Assembly: GCF_014695395.1 (NCBI RefSeq)
Contig: NZ_JACJOF010000003.1
Location: 84,909-148,908 of the forward strand
DNA length: 64,000 nt
Direction: 5' to 3'
DNA from: Nodosilinea sp. FACHB-131
GTDB lineage: Bacteria; Cyanobacteriota; Cyanobacteriia; Phormidesmidales; Phormidesmidaceae
The notes below the pieces were generated by a model. That model was not told where the DNA came from. It searched no databases and was given only the letters and a program-made list of their open reading frames with translations. The translations under genes and the position numbers were made by a program. Below, piece after piece: positions 20,938-29,588 of this stretch (the first letter of the stretch is position 1; each line of letters begins with the position of its first letter).

Positions 20938-22740
20938 ATGAGCCCCCTTGATGCTGAAGCCCCCGCTTCTGAGACACCCCCAGCCCCTACTCAGCCCCTT
21001 GCCTTTGTCGAAGCCAATGATGCTGGAGAACAGCCCGATGGAGCCTTTTCCATCGTTTCTGATCTGCTACAGCCCCTGGCATCAATCTCTGGAAGTCTTT
21101 CTGGAGATGCCGATCTCTTTCAAATCTTCATCTCGGGCGAGCAGCCCTTCTCCGCAACAACGCTGAATGCAGGAACCCTGCTCGGCCTGCCCATCGACAA
21201 TGCGCTAGGGATTCCCACCAGCCTGCTGGAAGATCCTCAGCTATTTCTGTTCGATGCCGCAGGCAAGGGCGTCTACGGCAACGACGATCTGTTTGGCTCG
21301 GCCCAGGCAACCTTGCCCTCAAGGACGGGCTTGCTCACTCCGGGCATTTACTACCTGGCCATTTCAGGATTTGATTACGACCCCGTTAGCGCCGGCGGGG
21401 AAATCTTTCCCGACGAATCCTTTGATGGCGTTTTGTTACCCGCCGGACTGGGTGCAGGCTCCCCGCTAGTGGGGTTTGCTGGAGAGGGTACCCCTAGCGG
21501 TGCCTACACCATTGCCCTTACCGGTGCTCAAACCGTCGCGCCGACTCCGCCGCCCCCCACCTTTGACCTGTTGGGACTAACCGACGACAATCAGCTCGTG
21601 TCGTTTTCCACCGGAAATCTGGCCCAAGCAACTCCGTTGTCTGTAACTGGCATCGAGGGCAGCCTCATCGGCATTGATGTGCGTCCGGCCAACGGATTGC
21701 TCTACGGCCTCACAACCACTAACCAGCTCTACACCCTGGCCCTCAAGGGCAACGTGGCCGAAGCAACGCTGGTCAGCACCCTATCTCAGCCCTTTGAAGG
21801 CGGAGCCGTTGCCGGCTTTGACTTTAACCCCGTGGCCGATCGCCTGCGTCTAGTGGGCGAGAACGATCAAAGCTTCCGCATCAATGTCGATACCGGCGCG
21901 GTGATTGTCGACGGCACCCTCGCCTTTGGCCCTGGGGATGCCAATGCTGGAGCCAACCCCAGGGTGACTGGGGCGGCCTACACCAACTCCTTCGCGGGCA
22001 CCACAGCGACGCAGCTCTTTGACCTTGACGCTGAGTTAAATACTCTTGTGCTGCAAAACCCGCCCAACGATGGCACCTTACGAACGATAGGCGAGCTGGG
22101 TTTCGACCTCGACAGTCTGGGGGGATTCGAGATTGTGGCCTCCTCGGCAGGAGACAACACGGCGTTTGTGGTGTCTGAGGCGACCCTGTATGCCCTCGAT
22201 CTTGAGTCTGGGGTGGCGACTAGCCTGGGGGCGATCGGCACCGACGACACGGTCAATTTTCAGGGATTGACGGCTGCGCCTTTGGTTGCCGACGTTGAAC
22301 CATTGCCTGAACTGTTCGACCTGACCGGTTTTGATGGCAACGTGGCGGTAAACGTGATTCAAAAGCTGTTCCGCGAGGCCTTCTTTGACAACGTGCTGGC
22401 TTTTTACGAGACCGATGCGCAGGGACAGGTGGATGGTCTGCTGCCCGGAGACGCTGGCTATGAGGCGGCCGTTGCCGTCAACTTGCTGGACGGCATCGAA
22501 TTGATGGTTGGCAACAATCAAAGCATTGACGTGACGCTGAACCTCCCAGGCGGAACGTACTATGCACCGGCGTTGCTAATTGACGGCAGCCTACAAAGCT
22601 TGGCGACCGTGGGTGACGCGGCCCTAGGGCAGACGCGCATTAAGCGTGAAGGCAATACGTGGCTATTCGAAGATGCCGGGGATTTTGACTTTAACGACCT
22701 CGTCGTGACGCTTACTCCTGAGGTTAGTGCGATCGCCTAG
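20938..22740 (+). CDS. Exported-type multidomain protein: PPC-like, DUF4394 and DUF4114 domains
   Basis: The 600-residue product lacks an obvious signal peptide but is built of extracellular-type domains. Residues about 20-200 resemble a PPC-type beta-sandwich (GDADLFQIFISGEQPF; GIYYLAISGFDYDP). About 210-450 match DUF4394 (LTDDNQLVSFSTG; IEGSLIGIDVRPANGLLYGLT; FDFNPVADRLRLVGEN). About 470-600 match DUF4114 (FYETDAQGQVDGL; EDAGDFDFNDLVVTLT, Asp-rich and likely Ca2+-binding). It could be secreted by a type I system, since these domains often travel with such export. It precedes a DUF4331 gene, also linked to exported domains. Confidence 0.6.
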   Translation: MSPLDAEAPASETPPAPTQPLAFVEANDAGEQPDGAFSIVSDLLQPLASISGSLSGDADLFQIFISGEQPFSATTLNAGTLLGLPIDNALGIPTSLLEDPQLFLFDAAGKGVYGNDDLFGSAQATLPSRTGLLTPGIYYLAISGFDYDPVSAGGEIFPDESFDGVLLPAGLGAGSPLVGFAGEGTPSGAYTIALTGAQTVAPTPPPPTFDLLGLTDDNQLVSFSTGNLAQATPLSVTGIEGSLIGIDVRPANGLLYGLTTTNQLYTLALKGNVAEATLVSTLSQPFEGGAVAGFDFNPVADRLRLVGENDQSFRINVDTGAVIVDGTLAFGPGDANAGANPRVTGAAYTNSFAGTTATQLFDLDAELNTLVLQNPPNDGTLRTIGELGFDLDSLGGFEIVASSAGDNTAFVVSEATLYALDLESGVATSLGAIGTDDTVNFQGLTAAPLVADVEPLPELFDLTGFDGNVAVNVIQKLFREAFFDNVLAFYETDAQGQVDGLLPGDAGYEAAVAVNLLDGIELMVGNNQSIDVTLNLPGGTYYAPALLIDGSLQSLATVGDAALGQTRIKREGNTWLFEDAGDFDFNDLVVTLTPEVSAIA

Positions 22741-22851
22741 GCGACCGCGCCAAAAGTAGCTTGCTCAACTGAATAAGCCTGGGAATCTACAAATTAGATA
22801 CCTAGGCTCAAGCCTCGTAATTCCTATTCACAATCAAGGGTTATTTCTGCC

Positions 22852-24075
22852 ATGAAGACCACGAACAAAGCTTTCAAAAAAGCCCTGTGTGCCGCTGGGC
22901 TAGTGCTAGGACTGGCAACCACCATTGGCGCAGGCGCTGTGTTTGTCAACGCGTCTGACCACGATGACGGGGAGTCTGAAATCAAGGGGCGCAATCTAAA
23001 TTTGACCGACTTGTATGTGTTTCGGGAAGTGGATCAAAACACCAACGCTTCTCCAGAAAACTTGGTTTTGATCATGAATACTAACCCCCGCTCTGTGGCG
23101 GGGCAGCAGTATTATTTCAGCACCCGCGCGAAGTACAAGTTCAATATTTCCCGAGTTAGCAACAATGATGCTACGCCAACGGGGCTATCTGATGTTGTCC
23201 TAGAGTTTGAATTTGGTCCGCCGAAGGGCAACAATCGCCAGAACTACAAGCTGACGGTCACAAGAGACGGCAGCAAAGACGTGATTGAAGGAGAGACAAC
23301 CGCACTGAAGGAAACCCCAGTCCTGAATGAAGGCACCGTCGATGGCTCAAAAGTTAAAGTCTTTGCAGGGCTGCGGGAAGATCCGTTCTTTTTTGATGTG
23401 GAGCAATTCTTTCGGGTGAGGGCTGGGGCGCTGGGCAAAGGGCCTGCGGTTGGGTTTCGCCCTCCAGAGGAGGCAGTGGACTTTACCAAGGGGTATAACG
23501 TCAATGCGATCGCCGTTCAGCTGCCGATCGCGCTATTGCAGGACTCAAGCAATGCCACCACTTTTGATGTGTGGATGACAGTGTCGCTGCCGGGGAGCAA
23601 AAAGTTTAGTCAGGTCGAGCGCCTGGCTCGCCCCGCCGTGAATGAAGGCCTGATCGTCACCAATGACTTTTTGAATACCCTTAACAGCGTCGACCCAGCC
23701 TTTGAGGCCGCAGCCCTGGCGGGTCAGGAACCAGCGGCCAGTGCTGCCGGCCCTATTGTCGGCGAGGCGAAACAAACGCTGCTGGCGCTCGGCAATAGCG
23801 ATGCCAGAGCCGATGCCCTGCTCCAGGCATTTCTGCCCGATGTCATGCGCATCGACACGACCGGGCCTAGCGGCTATGCCAACGCCCTCAATGCTAAGGG
23901 CAGTCCCATTGCGGGGCGACTGCTGACGGATGACGTAGTTGATATCACCCTCGCCGTGCTCACCAACGGCGCAGTTACAAGCGACAACGTTTCCTATAGC
24001 GGCACGCCCGGCAACCCCGCCCAGGGCCACGATCCCCTAGAGGCCTCTTTCCCCTACCTGGCTCCTGCTAACTAG
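22852..24075 (+). CDS. DUF4331 family exported protein
   Basis: Residues 1-35 are a signal peptide (KKALCAAGLVLGLATTIGAGAVFVNA). The mature part begins SDHDDGESEIKGRNLNLTDLYVFRE, the hallmark of DUF4331, with the SDH start and NLTDLYVF motif. About 370 residues follow with family motifs (FFFDVEQFFRVR; IAVQLPIALL; SGYANALNAKGSPIAGRLLTDDVVDI; NPAQGHDPLEASFPYLAPA). The length is typical. DUF4331 proteins are periplasmic or extracellular with unknown activity and often occur near TPR and metal-transport genes, as here. Confidence 0.8.
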   Translation: MKTTNKAFKKALCAAGLVLGLATTIGAGAVFVNASDHDDGESEIKGRNLNLTDLYVFREVDQNTNASPENLVLIMNTNPRSVAGQQYYFSTRAKYKFNISRVSNNDATPTGLSDVVLEFEFGPPKGNNRQNYKLTVTRDGSKDVIEGETTALKETPVLNEGTVDGSKVKVFAGLREDPFFFDVEQFFRVRAGALGKGPAVGFRPPEEAVDFTKGYNVNAIAVQLPIALLQDSSNATTFDVWMTVSLPGSKKFSQVERLARPAVNEGLIVTNDFLNTLNSVDPAFEAAALAGQEPAASAAGPIVGEAKQTLLALGNSDARADALLQAFLPDVMRIDTTGPSGYANALNAKGSPIAGRLLTDDVVDITLAVLTNGAVTSDNVSYSGTPGNPAQGHDPLEASFPYLAPAN

Positions 24076-24107
24076 TGCTCGCCCGCTAGTCAGTTGGCAA
24101 ATCTACC

Positions 24108-24141
24108 CCAGATTGACAGAAAAGCCTGTCTGTCAATCTGG
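24108..24141. terminator. Stem-loop downstream of the DUF4331 gene
   Basis: CCAGATTGACAGA (24108-24120) pairs perfectly with TCTGTCAATCTGG (24129-24141) around an eight-base loop. No T run follows, so it may stabilise the 3' end or stop transcription only in part. Confidence 0.45.
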
Positions 24142-24240
24142 CTGACAGGCTGAAAGGTTCAAACTCACGCCCTCCTGTATTTAGATTCTTCCTGTTTAAC
24201 CGGCTCTAACCTGACATGACCAGCGCAGGACGCGATCGCA

Positions 24241-25581
24241 ATGGTACCCATCAAATCAATTACGTCTACGTCAGCCTCAAAGCGAACATCTGCGTCTCGG
24301 GTGTTGGGCCTGGGTCTGCTCGCCCTTGGGGCAGTTGCCCTGACGCAGGTTCCAAACTGGCAATGGCCGGGGTTCGGACCTCAAACTGCCCACAGATATA
24401 CATTTCCTGGCTTCCTCGATCGCCAGGGTCAGCAAACCCTAGAGCAGTCGATTTCGTTCTACCAGGGCCAAGTACAAAAGAACCCAACGGACGGACTCGA
24501 TCAGGCGACGCTGGCCAATCTATACATTCAGATGGCCCGCGCCACGCGTCACGACAGCTGGTATTTGCTGGCAGAAAAATCGGCCCAGCAGTCGCTGGCC
24601 AATTTGCCCTTTAACAACCAGGGAGCCGTCTTGGCCCTGGCTCAGATTGCTGAGGCCCAGCATGACTTCACAACCGCCATTCGTCTAGCCCAAAGTGTGG
24701 GCCAGCCCGACGCCCTGGGGCTCGTAGTCACAGCCCAGCTCGCGATCGGACAGGTTGAAGATGCCGCTGCTGTGGCAAACCAGCTAGCGGACCAGTACCC
24801 ATCGCTAGGGAGCCTAACGCTCAAGGCGTTGGCCCACGAAGCCCAGGGGCAGGATGACCAGGCCCTAACGGCTTTTCAGCAGGCGATCGCAGCGGAAGAA
24901 CCCGACAACCCCGCCGGTTCGGCCCAGGTTCGCGTGTTTTTGGGGCGATTTTACGCTCAGCGGGGCGAGCATAGAAAAGCCGAAGCCCTCTACCGGGAAG
25001 CGCTGCGGATCGTCCCCGACTACCCGCTGGCCCATCTCCAGCTAGCTGAGTTGGCCACAGTGAGAGGCCGGTACCGCACTGCCAAATATCACTACCAAGC
25101 GGTCGGAGGAGCAACGGCTCTGCACGGCCTGGCTCGGCTACAAGCCTTGCAGGGGCGATCGGCAGCCGAGGCCTGGCAGGCTGCTGAAACTGAGCTGCGG
25201 CGAAACGTTGAGGGCAATGCCCTGGGGCATCGGCGCGATTTGGCCCATTTGCTGCTGGAACGGGGTGACCCCGCCGATGTGGCGGAGGCGGTGGCGCTGA
25301 TGGAAACCGAAACCGCCAACCGCCGCGATGCCCAAACCCTCGACACGTTGGCCTGGGCGCTGGGGTCGGCGGGCCGACTGCCCGAGGCCCAGCAGGCGCT
25401 CCAGGAAGCATTGAATCAGGGAGTGCGCAGTGCGGCGATCGCTTACCGAGCGGGGGAGATTGAATTAGCTCTCAATCATCCCGTCCAAGCGAAAGAATTT
25501 TTTCGCCAGGCGACCGAGATAGACCCCACGTTTACCCCCCCAACCCAGCAGCGGTTAGGCCTAACCAAACAGGAGAAGTGA
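24241..25581 (+). CDS. TPR-repeat protein with N-terminal membrane anchor
   Basis: Residues 18-40 form one membrane segment (VLGLGLLALGAVALTQV). After a short linker (YTFPGFLDRQGQQTLEQSISFYQ), tetratricopeptide repeats fill most of residues 70-446. Their usual helix pairs include YLLAEKSAQQSLANLPFNNQ and FLGRFYAQRGEHRKAEALYREAL. It would display a protein-binding scaffold on the periplasmic side. It overlaps the start of the metal transporter gene by four bases (ATGA), so both are co-translated. It may assemble the exported DUF4331 protein or transporter partners. Confidence 0.75.
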   Translation: MVPIKSITSTSASKRTSASRVLGLGLLALGAVALTQVPNWQWPGFGPQTAHRYTFPGFLDRQGQQTLEQSISFYQGQVQKNPTDGLDQATLANLYIQMARATRHDSWYLLAEKSAQQSLANLPFNNQGAVLALAQIAEAQHDFTTAIRLAQSVGQPDALGLVVTAQLAIGQVEDAAAVANQLADQYPSLGSLTLKALAHEAQGQDDQALTAFQQAIAAEEPDNPAGSAQVRVFLGRFYAQRGEHRKAEALYREALRIVPDYPLAHLQLAELATVRGRYRTAKYHYQAVGGATALHGLARLQALQGRSAAEAWQAAETELRRNVEGNALGHRRDLAHLLLERGDPADVAEAVALMETETANRRDAQTLDTLAWALGSAGRLPEAQQALQEALNQGVRSAAIAYRAGEIELALNHPVQAKEFFRQATEIDPTFTPPTQQRLGLTKQEK

Positions 25582-27068
25582 TGATTACCCAGCAGTTTCA
25601 CTCGTGTTTGCGCCGCCTTCGTTGCCGCTGGTACGTTGTCTTGGGGCTGTTGGTCGCCCTCAGCTGCATTGTGGTCGCCCAGCCCGCCGCCGCCCATTGG
25701 GGAGATTTGGCCGCCGCTGAAATTGCCACAGAGGGGACAGAAACGCGCATTGCCCTAACCTACCCAACTGGGTTGACCGCCTTTGCCGACGACGACGGCA
25801 GCGGACAGCTCTCTCCCAGTGAACTGATTCGCCATCAAGAGGCATTGACGCGGCAGCTTGAGTCCGCGATCGCTCTCAGAGATAGCCGTAACCAGTCACC
25901 CCGGCTGACCCTCCAGCCCGCCGTAGACAGTGCCTCTGCCAATGCCAGAATTGCCCCCGGCAGCCACACCACGCTGCAACTGTTGTACGCCTGGGCAGAG
26001 CCACCCTCGGGGTTGGCGATCGCCTACACCTTGTTCCCGCCCGATGCGCCCGAGGCCAGCTGCCTGGCTACCATTGCCCAAAACGGGCAGGTCACCAACC
26101 ATGTCTTCACCCCTGAAGACCCCACCTTCACTGTGAGACCCGCAGGCTCAGCCGCTTTGGGCAGCAAAGCCTGGTTTGTCACGCTGCTCGGCGCATTCTT
26201 GTGGGGGGCGGTGCATTCGCTGTCGCCGGGACACGGCAAAACCTTGGTGGGAGCCTATCTGGTGGGCGAACGGGCCACCTCTCGCCACGCCTTGTTTTTG
26301 GCGCTGACGACCACCGTCACCCACACTCTTGGCGTCTTTGCCCTAGGTTTCATCACCCTGGCGGCAGCCCGCTATGTGCTGCCCGAGCAAATTTACCCCT
26401 GGCTGAGCCTGCTCTCGGGGGCCATGATTGTCTACATCGGTGCCAATCTGATTGCTCAGCGGCGGCAGCGCCCTAGTCATCACCACAGCGCCCATGCTCA
26501 CGCCCCTAATGAATTGGCCCATGCCCACGCCCACTCTCCCAGTGAACTGGCTCACGCCCATGCCCACAAAAACTTCCGCGACCGCGATCGCTCGCCCCAC
26601 ACCCACGACCGCCCTCACCATTCCCATAGGCATCACTCCCGTGCCGAGCATCACACTCACGGCTCCGAGCATCATACCCATGCCCACGACTCCACTCATC
26701 ACCACCACGGCGAACCCCATAGTCACTTGCCTGTGATGCCCGACGGCACTGCCATATCCTGGCGCGGGTTGCTCATGCTGGGGGTGTCGGCGGGGCTAGT
26801 GCCCTGTCCAGCGGCCCTAGTGCTGCTGCTGGGGGCGATCGCCTTTGGTAACCCGGTTTCAGGGTTGCTGCTAGTGGTGGCCTTTAGCTTAGGACTAGCC
26901 AGTGTTTTAGCGGGTTTGGGCCTGCTGCTGGTCTCGGCCAAACGAGTGTTTAAGCAGGTGCCCGTGCCTCGCCTTCAGTCCTTGCAGTGGCTACCGCTGG
27001 CCAGCGCGGTGGGTATCACCATCATCGGTTTGGGCATTTCAGCCCGATCGCTCATGCAGCTGCTCTAG
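25578..27068 (+). CDS. NicO/HupE-type metal transporter with His-rich loop
   Basis: A signal-anchor segment (about 18-42) is followed by a periplasmic domain of about 140 residues. That domain has an EF-hand-like DDDGSGQLSPSE stretch and VAQPAAAHWGDL at its start. From about residue 195 the NicO core begins: FLWGAVHSLSPGHGKTLVGAYLVG, the signature with the metal-selective H-x-L-S-P-G-H-G-K motif. Further helices come before and after a cytoplasmic-looking loop at about 295-385 with dozens of His residues (HHHGEPHSH). Such loops bind Ni, Co or Zn. It probably imports or exports nickel, cobalt or a related metal. It is coupled to the TPR gene by a four-base overlap. Confidence 0.8.
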   Translation: MMITQQFHSCLRRLRCRWYVVLGLLVALSCIVVAQPAAAHWGDLAAAEIATEGTETRIALTYPTGLTAFADDDGSGQLSPSELIRHQEALTRQLESAIALRDSRNQSPRLTLQPAVDSASANARIAPGSHTTLQLLYAWAEPPSGLAIAYTLFPPDAPEASCLATIAQNGQVTNHVFTPEDPTFTVRPAGSAALGSKAWFVTLLGAFLWGAVHSLSPGHGKTLVGAYLVGERATSRHALFLALTTTVTHTLGVFALGFITLAAARYVLPEQIYPWLSLLSGAMIVYIGANLIAQRRQRPSHHHSAHAHAPNELAHAHAHSPSELAHAHAHKNFRDRDRSPHTHDRPHHSHRHHSRAEHHTHGSEHHTHAHDSTHHHHGEPHSHLPVMPDGTAISWRGLLMLGVSAGLVPCPAALVLLLGAIAFGNPVSGLLLVVAFSLGLASVLAGLGLLLVSAKRVFKQVPVPRLQSLQWLPLASAVGITIIGLGISARSLMQLL

Positions 27069-27143
27069 CGCCTGACCAAAGTTTCACCGTCAATGTTTTT
27101 GCTCACCGCCCGATTTGCCCCTTTCAATTACAGGATGCACACC

Positions 27144-27425
27144 ATGCCAACTCTCCTGCGCTGGACAATGACCCTGCCCTTGGCGATCGCCTTTGTCTCG
27201 CCCGCCCTGGCCAATCCGGCAGCCCCCCGGCAGGCCGAATCCGTCGTGTCGCTCTTTTGCTACATGGTCACCACTAACGGCCAGGTGCGCGACCTGTCAT
27301 CGCTCTGCGGCAGCTCTACGAATGCCACCCCTCAACCAGTGGTTCAAAACACCGAGCCCTGCTATTTCTTAGACAGCGATGGCAAACCCTGCACGGCAAC
27401 GGGTAGACCCGTCTTTAGCAATTAG
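27144..27425 (+). CDS. Small exported protein with four cysteines
   Basis: I start at the ATG 27144, since AGGA lies about ten bases upstream; two in-frame ATG/TTG codons before it are less likely. The 93-residue product has a signal peptide (LLRWTMTLPLAIAFVSPALA) and a short mature domain. It contains LFCYMVTTNGQVRDLSSLCGS and then CYFLDSDGKPCTATGRP, with four Cys that could form two disulfides. It resembles small conserved cyanobacterial exported proteins of unknown role. It overlaps convergently with the DUF547 gene by 11 bases. Confidence 0.55.
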   Translation: MPTLLRWTMTLPLAIAFVSPALANPAAPRQAESVVSLFCYMVTTNGQVRDLSSLCGSSTNATPQPVVQNTEPCYFLDSDGKPCTATGRPVFSN

Positions 27426-28122
27426 CGCTATTGGCCTGATCGTTTAGGCTCCAGTCGTAGGGCAGGTAGCGGATTTCGGTCAGAGCCGACAGGGGTGAAC
27501 TCGGGCTCAGGTACGTGCCGATGTAGTCAGGCACCGAGGGGGCAACCCGTAAGAAGTCTTCGCCGTACCACTTAAAGATCATGCTGCAGTAGAGCACTCC
27601 GGTCTCGGCGTCGTAGCGCACCTTGTCGGGATTGTGGATGAAGCGGTGGGCGTCGGTTTCGAGTTGGGCTTCTACAATATCGGGCCAGTAGGCTTCATTG
27701 CGCAGAATCGGGCAACCCCCCGAGGCACAGACCAGGGCAAAGTGCGTGCGTGGCTCTTTGAACTGGGGGCGCAGCAGGTCGTGTTCCAGATTGTTCAAGC
27801 TGACGGATTTGCCGTCGAGCCCGTAGAGAGCGCGGCTGAAAAATCGCCAGAAAGCCAGCCAGTTGGGGATCCCCAGCACCTTGGGTAAAATCGAGTCGAT
27901 GGGGTAGCGCGCCAGCACCTGCTGAATGGCGAGGGCGTTGTAGAGGTTGATGATCAGAGCCAACGATTCTTCAGAGGTCAGGCCATCGCGGCTGTCGGGC
28001 AACGAAGTCAGCCAGGCGTCCAGATCGGGAGCAGCCTCGCGCTGCCAGCGGGCGTAGTTAACCCGACCCTGGTCATCGACGTAGGTCTGAAGCAGCGTAT
28101 TCCAGGGGGTAAAATTCACCAT
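27415..28122 (-). CDS. DUF547 family protein
   Basis: I choose the ATG 28122 because AGGAG lies just before it; another ATG six bases upstream is possible. The 235-residue product has the DUF547 signature: FTPWNTLLQTYVDDQGRVNYARWQ, IINLYNALAIQQVL, SLNNLEHDLLRPQF and HFALVCASGGCPILRNEAY. A Cys-containing CASGGCP motif and W-x-G-E-D near the end (KWYGEDFLR) complete it. The family is widespread in bacteria and plants with unknown biochemistry; the conserved Cys suggests a papain-like or redox chemistry. It lies head-to-head with the rhodanese gene, 32 bases apart. Confidence 0.85.
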   Translation of the reverse strand: MVNFTPWNTLLQTYVDDQGRVNYARWQREAAPDLDAWLTSLPDSRDGLTSEESLALIINLYNALAIQQVLARYPIDSILPKVLGIPNWLAFWRFFSRALYGLDGKSVSLNNLEHDLLRPQFKEPRTHFALVCASGGCPILRNEAYWPDIVEAQLETDAHRFIHNPDKVRYDAETGVLYCSMIFKWYGEDFLRVAPSVPDYIGTYLSPSSPLSALTEIRYLPYDWSLNDQANSANC

Positions 28123-28154
28123 GCCCATCTCCTGCGCCTGACGCGTAATGCCTT

Positions 28155-28688
28155 ATGTTCTCAATGCCAACCCCGACGGTGCCACTGCGGACCCTAGCGC
28201 AAGCCTTGGCCTGGTGGGCCGTAAGCCGCTGGGTGCAGCGGGCGTTTCCGGGAGTGCCAACTCTGACGACTCAACAGCTAGCCGAATGGTTAAGCCAGGG
28301 CAGAGCACCTTTCCCTATTCTGCTCGATGTGCGCGGAGACGACGAGTTTGCCGTTAGTCACTTGCCGGAAGCCCACCGCGTCGCCAGTCTAGAGGCGGCA
28401 CTGGCTCTGGGGTTAGACCGAGGCCAGCCCATCGTGGCCTACTGTTCGGTGGGCTATCGCTCGGCCCGACTAGTGAACCAACTGCAAGGACTGGGTTACA
28501 CCGAGGTCTATAACTTGGCGGGGTCTATCTTTAAGTGGGCTAATGAGGGGCGATCGCTGGTTAGCCAAAGCCAGCCCGAGCCCCAAGTGCATCCCTACAA
28601 CGCCATTTGGGGAGTATTGCTCAAGCCTGGTCTTGCCTCCCCCCTAGCCAGAGATGGGGAACAGTCCAGGGATGACAGCGTTCTCTAA
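28155..28688 (+). CDS. Single-domain rhodanese (sulfurtransferase)
   Basis: The 177-residue product carries a rhodanese fold from about residue 35. It has LTTQQLAEWL, ILLDVRGDDEFAVSHLPEA, and the active-site loop YCSVGYRSA with Cys97. GYTEVYNLAGSIFKWANEG follows. The last 35 residues are an extra tail. Such proteins pass sulfane sulfur or bind oxyanions. It is divergent from the DUF547 gene and its stop overlaps the convergent TIGR04282 gene by four bases. Rhodanese, DUF547 and the two transferases recur together in clusters for arsenic or selenium-linked metabolites, so this may be a pathway remnant or branch. Confidence 0.8.
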   Translation: MFSMPTPTVPLRTLAQALAWWAVSRWVQRAFPGVPTLTTQQLAEWLSQGRAPFPILLDVRGDDEFAVSHLPEAHRVASLEAALALGLDRGQPIVAYCSVGYRSARLVNQLQGLGYTEVYNLAGSIFKWANEGRSLVSQSQPEPQVHPYNAIWGVLLKPGLASPLARDGEQSRDDSVL

Positions 28689-29335
28689 ACGCCCCTGCTG
28701 ACGATGCGCTCCCACTGGGGTAGGTCGGCGGGATAGTCAATGTCGGTGAGGGGGGTCAGCAGTTCCACGGTGAGACCTTGGGCAGTGGCGATCGCCAAAG
28801 TTTGCTCCAGTACCCGATCGGTGCCCCAGTCGATGTCCTGGAATAGGGCAGTCTCTAGCTGCCGCAGCCCAATCAGGTAGTAGCCGCCGTCGGTGGCGGG
28901 GCCAATCGTCACATCGACCCGCTCTAGCGCCTGGAGAGCGGCGGCTAAGTGATCGACACCCAGAGCGGGGCAGTCGCTGCCAATGGCGATCGCCCCAGGG
29001 CGGCCCAGCGCAAAGCTTTGGCCAAAAGCGGCGATCAGGCGATCGCCCAGGGAACCTGAGCTTTGGGCGCAATAGGTAACGGCACTGCCCAACCAGTCCT
29101 GCATCTGCGCCAGATTTCCCCCAGCAAAGTGAACCTCCACCGCCAGGGGCAAACGCTGGGTCGCTGCCGTCACCTGGGTGAGCACATGCTCAGTCATCTG
29201 GCGCTGCAGCGTCGCGGCCCCCTCCGGCCCCAAATGAGGAATTAGGCGAGTTTTGGTGAGTCCGGGCTCTGGGTAGCGAGTAAACATCAGCAGGCCAAAG
29301 GGCCTCTCTCCAGCGCTGGCCTGTGGTCGAGCCAT
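28685..29335 (-). CDS. Glycosyltransferase-like, TIGR04282 type (rSAM/selenodomain-associated transferase 1)
   Basis: The 216-residue product has the MobA/GT-A-like fold: LLMFTRYPEPGLTKTRLIPHLGP, which is the TIGR04282 N-terminal signature. AIGSDCPALGVDHLAAALQAL and VTIGPATDGGYYLIGL follow, with the DxD-like SDCP metal site. It ends with the LTDIDYPADLPQW motif typical of the family. This family works on small molecules, likely transferring nucleotidyl or sugar groups. With the TIGR04283 gene at 19814 it forms the usual pair, here nine kilobases apart. Confidence 0.85.
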   Translation of the reverse strand: MARPQASAGERPFGLLMFTRYPEPGLTKTRLIPHLGPEGAATLQRQMTEHVLTQVTAATQRLPLAVEVHFAGGNLAQMQDWLGSAVTYCAQSSGSLGDRLIAAFGQSFALGRPGAIAIGSDCPALGVDHLAAALQALERVDVTIGPATDGGYYLIGLRQLETALFQDIDWGTDRVLEQTLAIATAQGLTVELLTPLTDIDYPADLPQWERIVSRGV

Positions 29336-29514
29336 GGTGAACCTGCCCCTGCGGTATTGGTGCTATTTATCATGGGCCACTATTGTTCCAGGCGCCAACC
29401 TGGGGCGATCGCAGGTGACGCGCTATCAATAGTTTTTCGTAACCCAATAACTAATCTATAGAACAAGCCTTAACCGGTCGAGTAGCGGCAGCAGACCAGC
29501 GCCCTGATGTACAC

Positions 29515-29545
29515 CAACAAAAAGGCGCGACCGAGGTCGCGCCTT
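29515..29545 (-). terminator. Rho-independent terminator of the HtrA gene
   Basis: On the minus strand AAGGCGCGAC pairs with GTCGCGCCTT around a four-base loop (29522-29545) and is followed by TTTTTGTTG. A second hairpin (29547-29587; TGCATC...GGTTCC paired with GGAACC...GATGCA) lies between it and the stop codon. Confidence 0.8.
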
Positions 29546-29588
29546 GATGCATCGGTTCCACCGTAACGAGGGGAACCTGGTAGATGCA

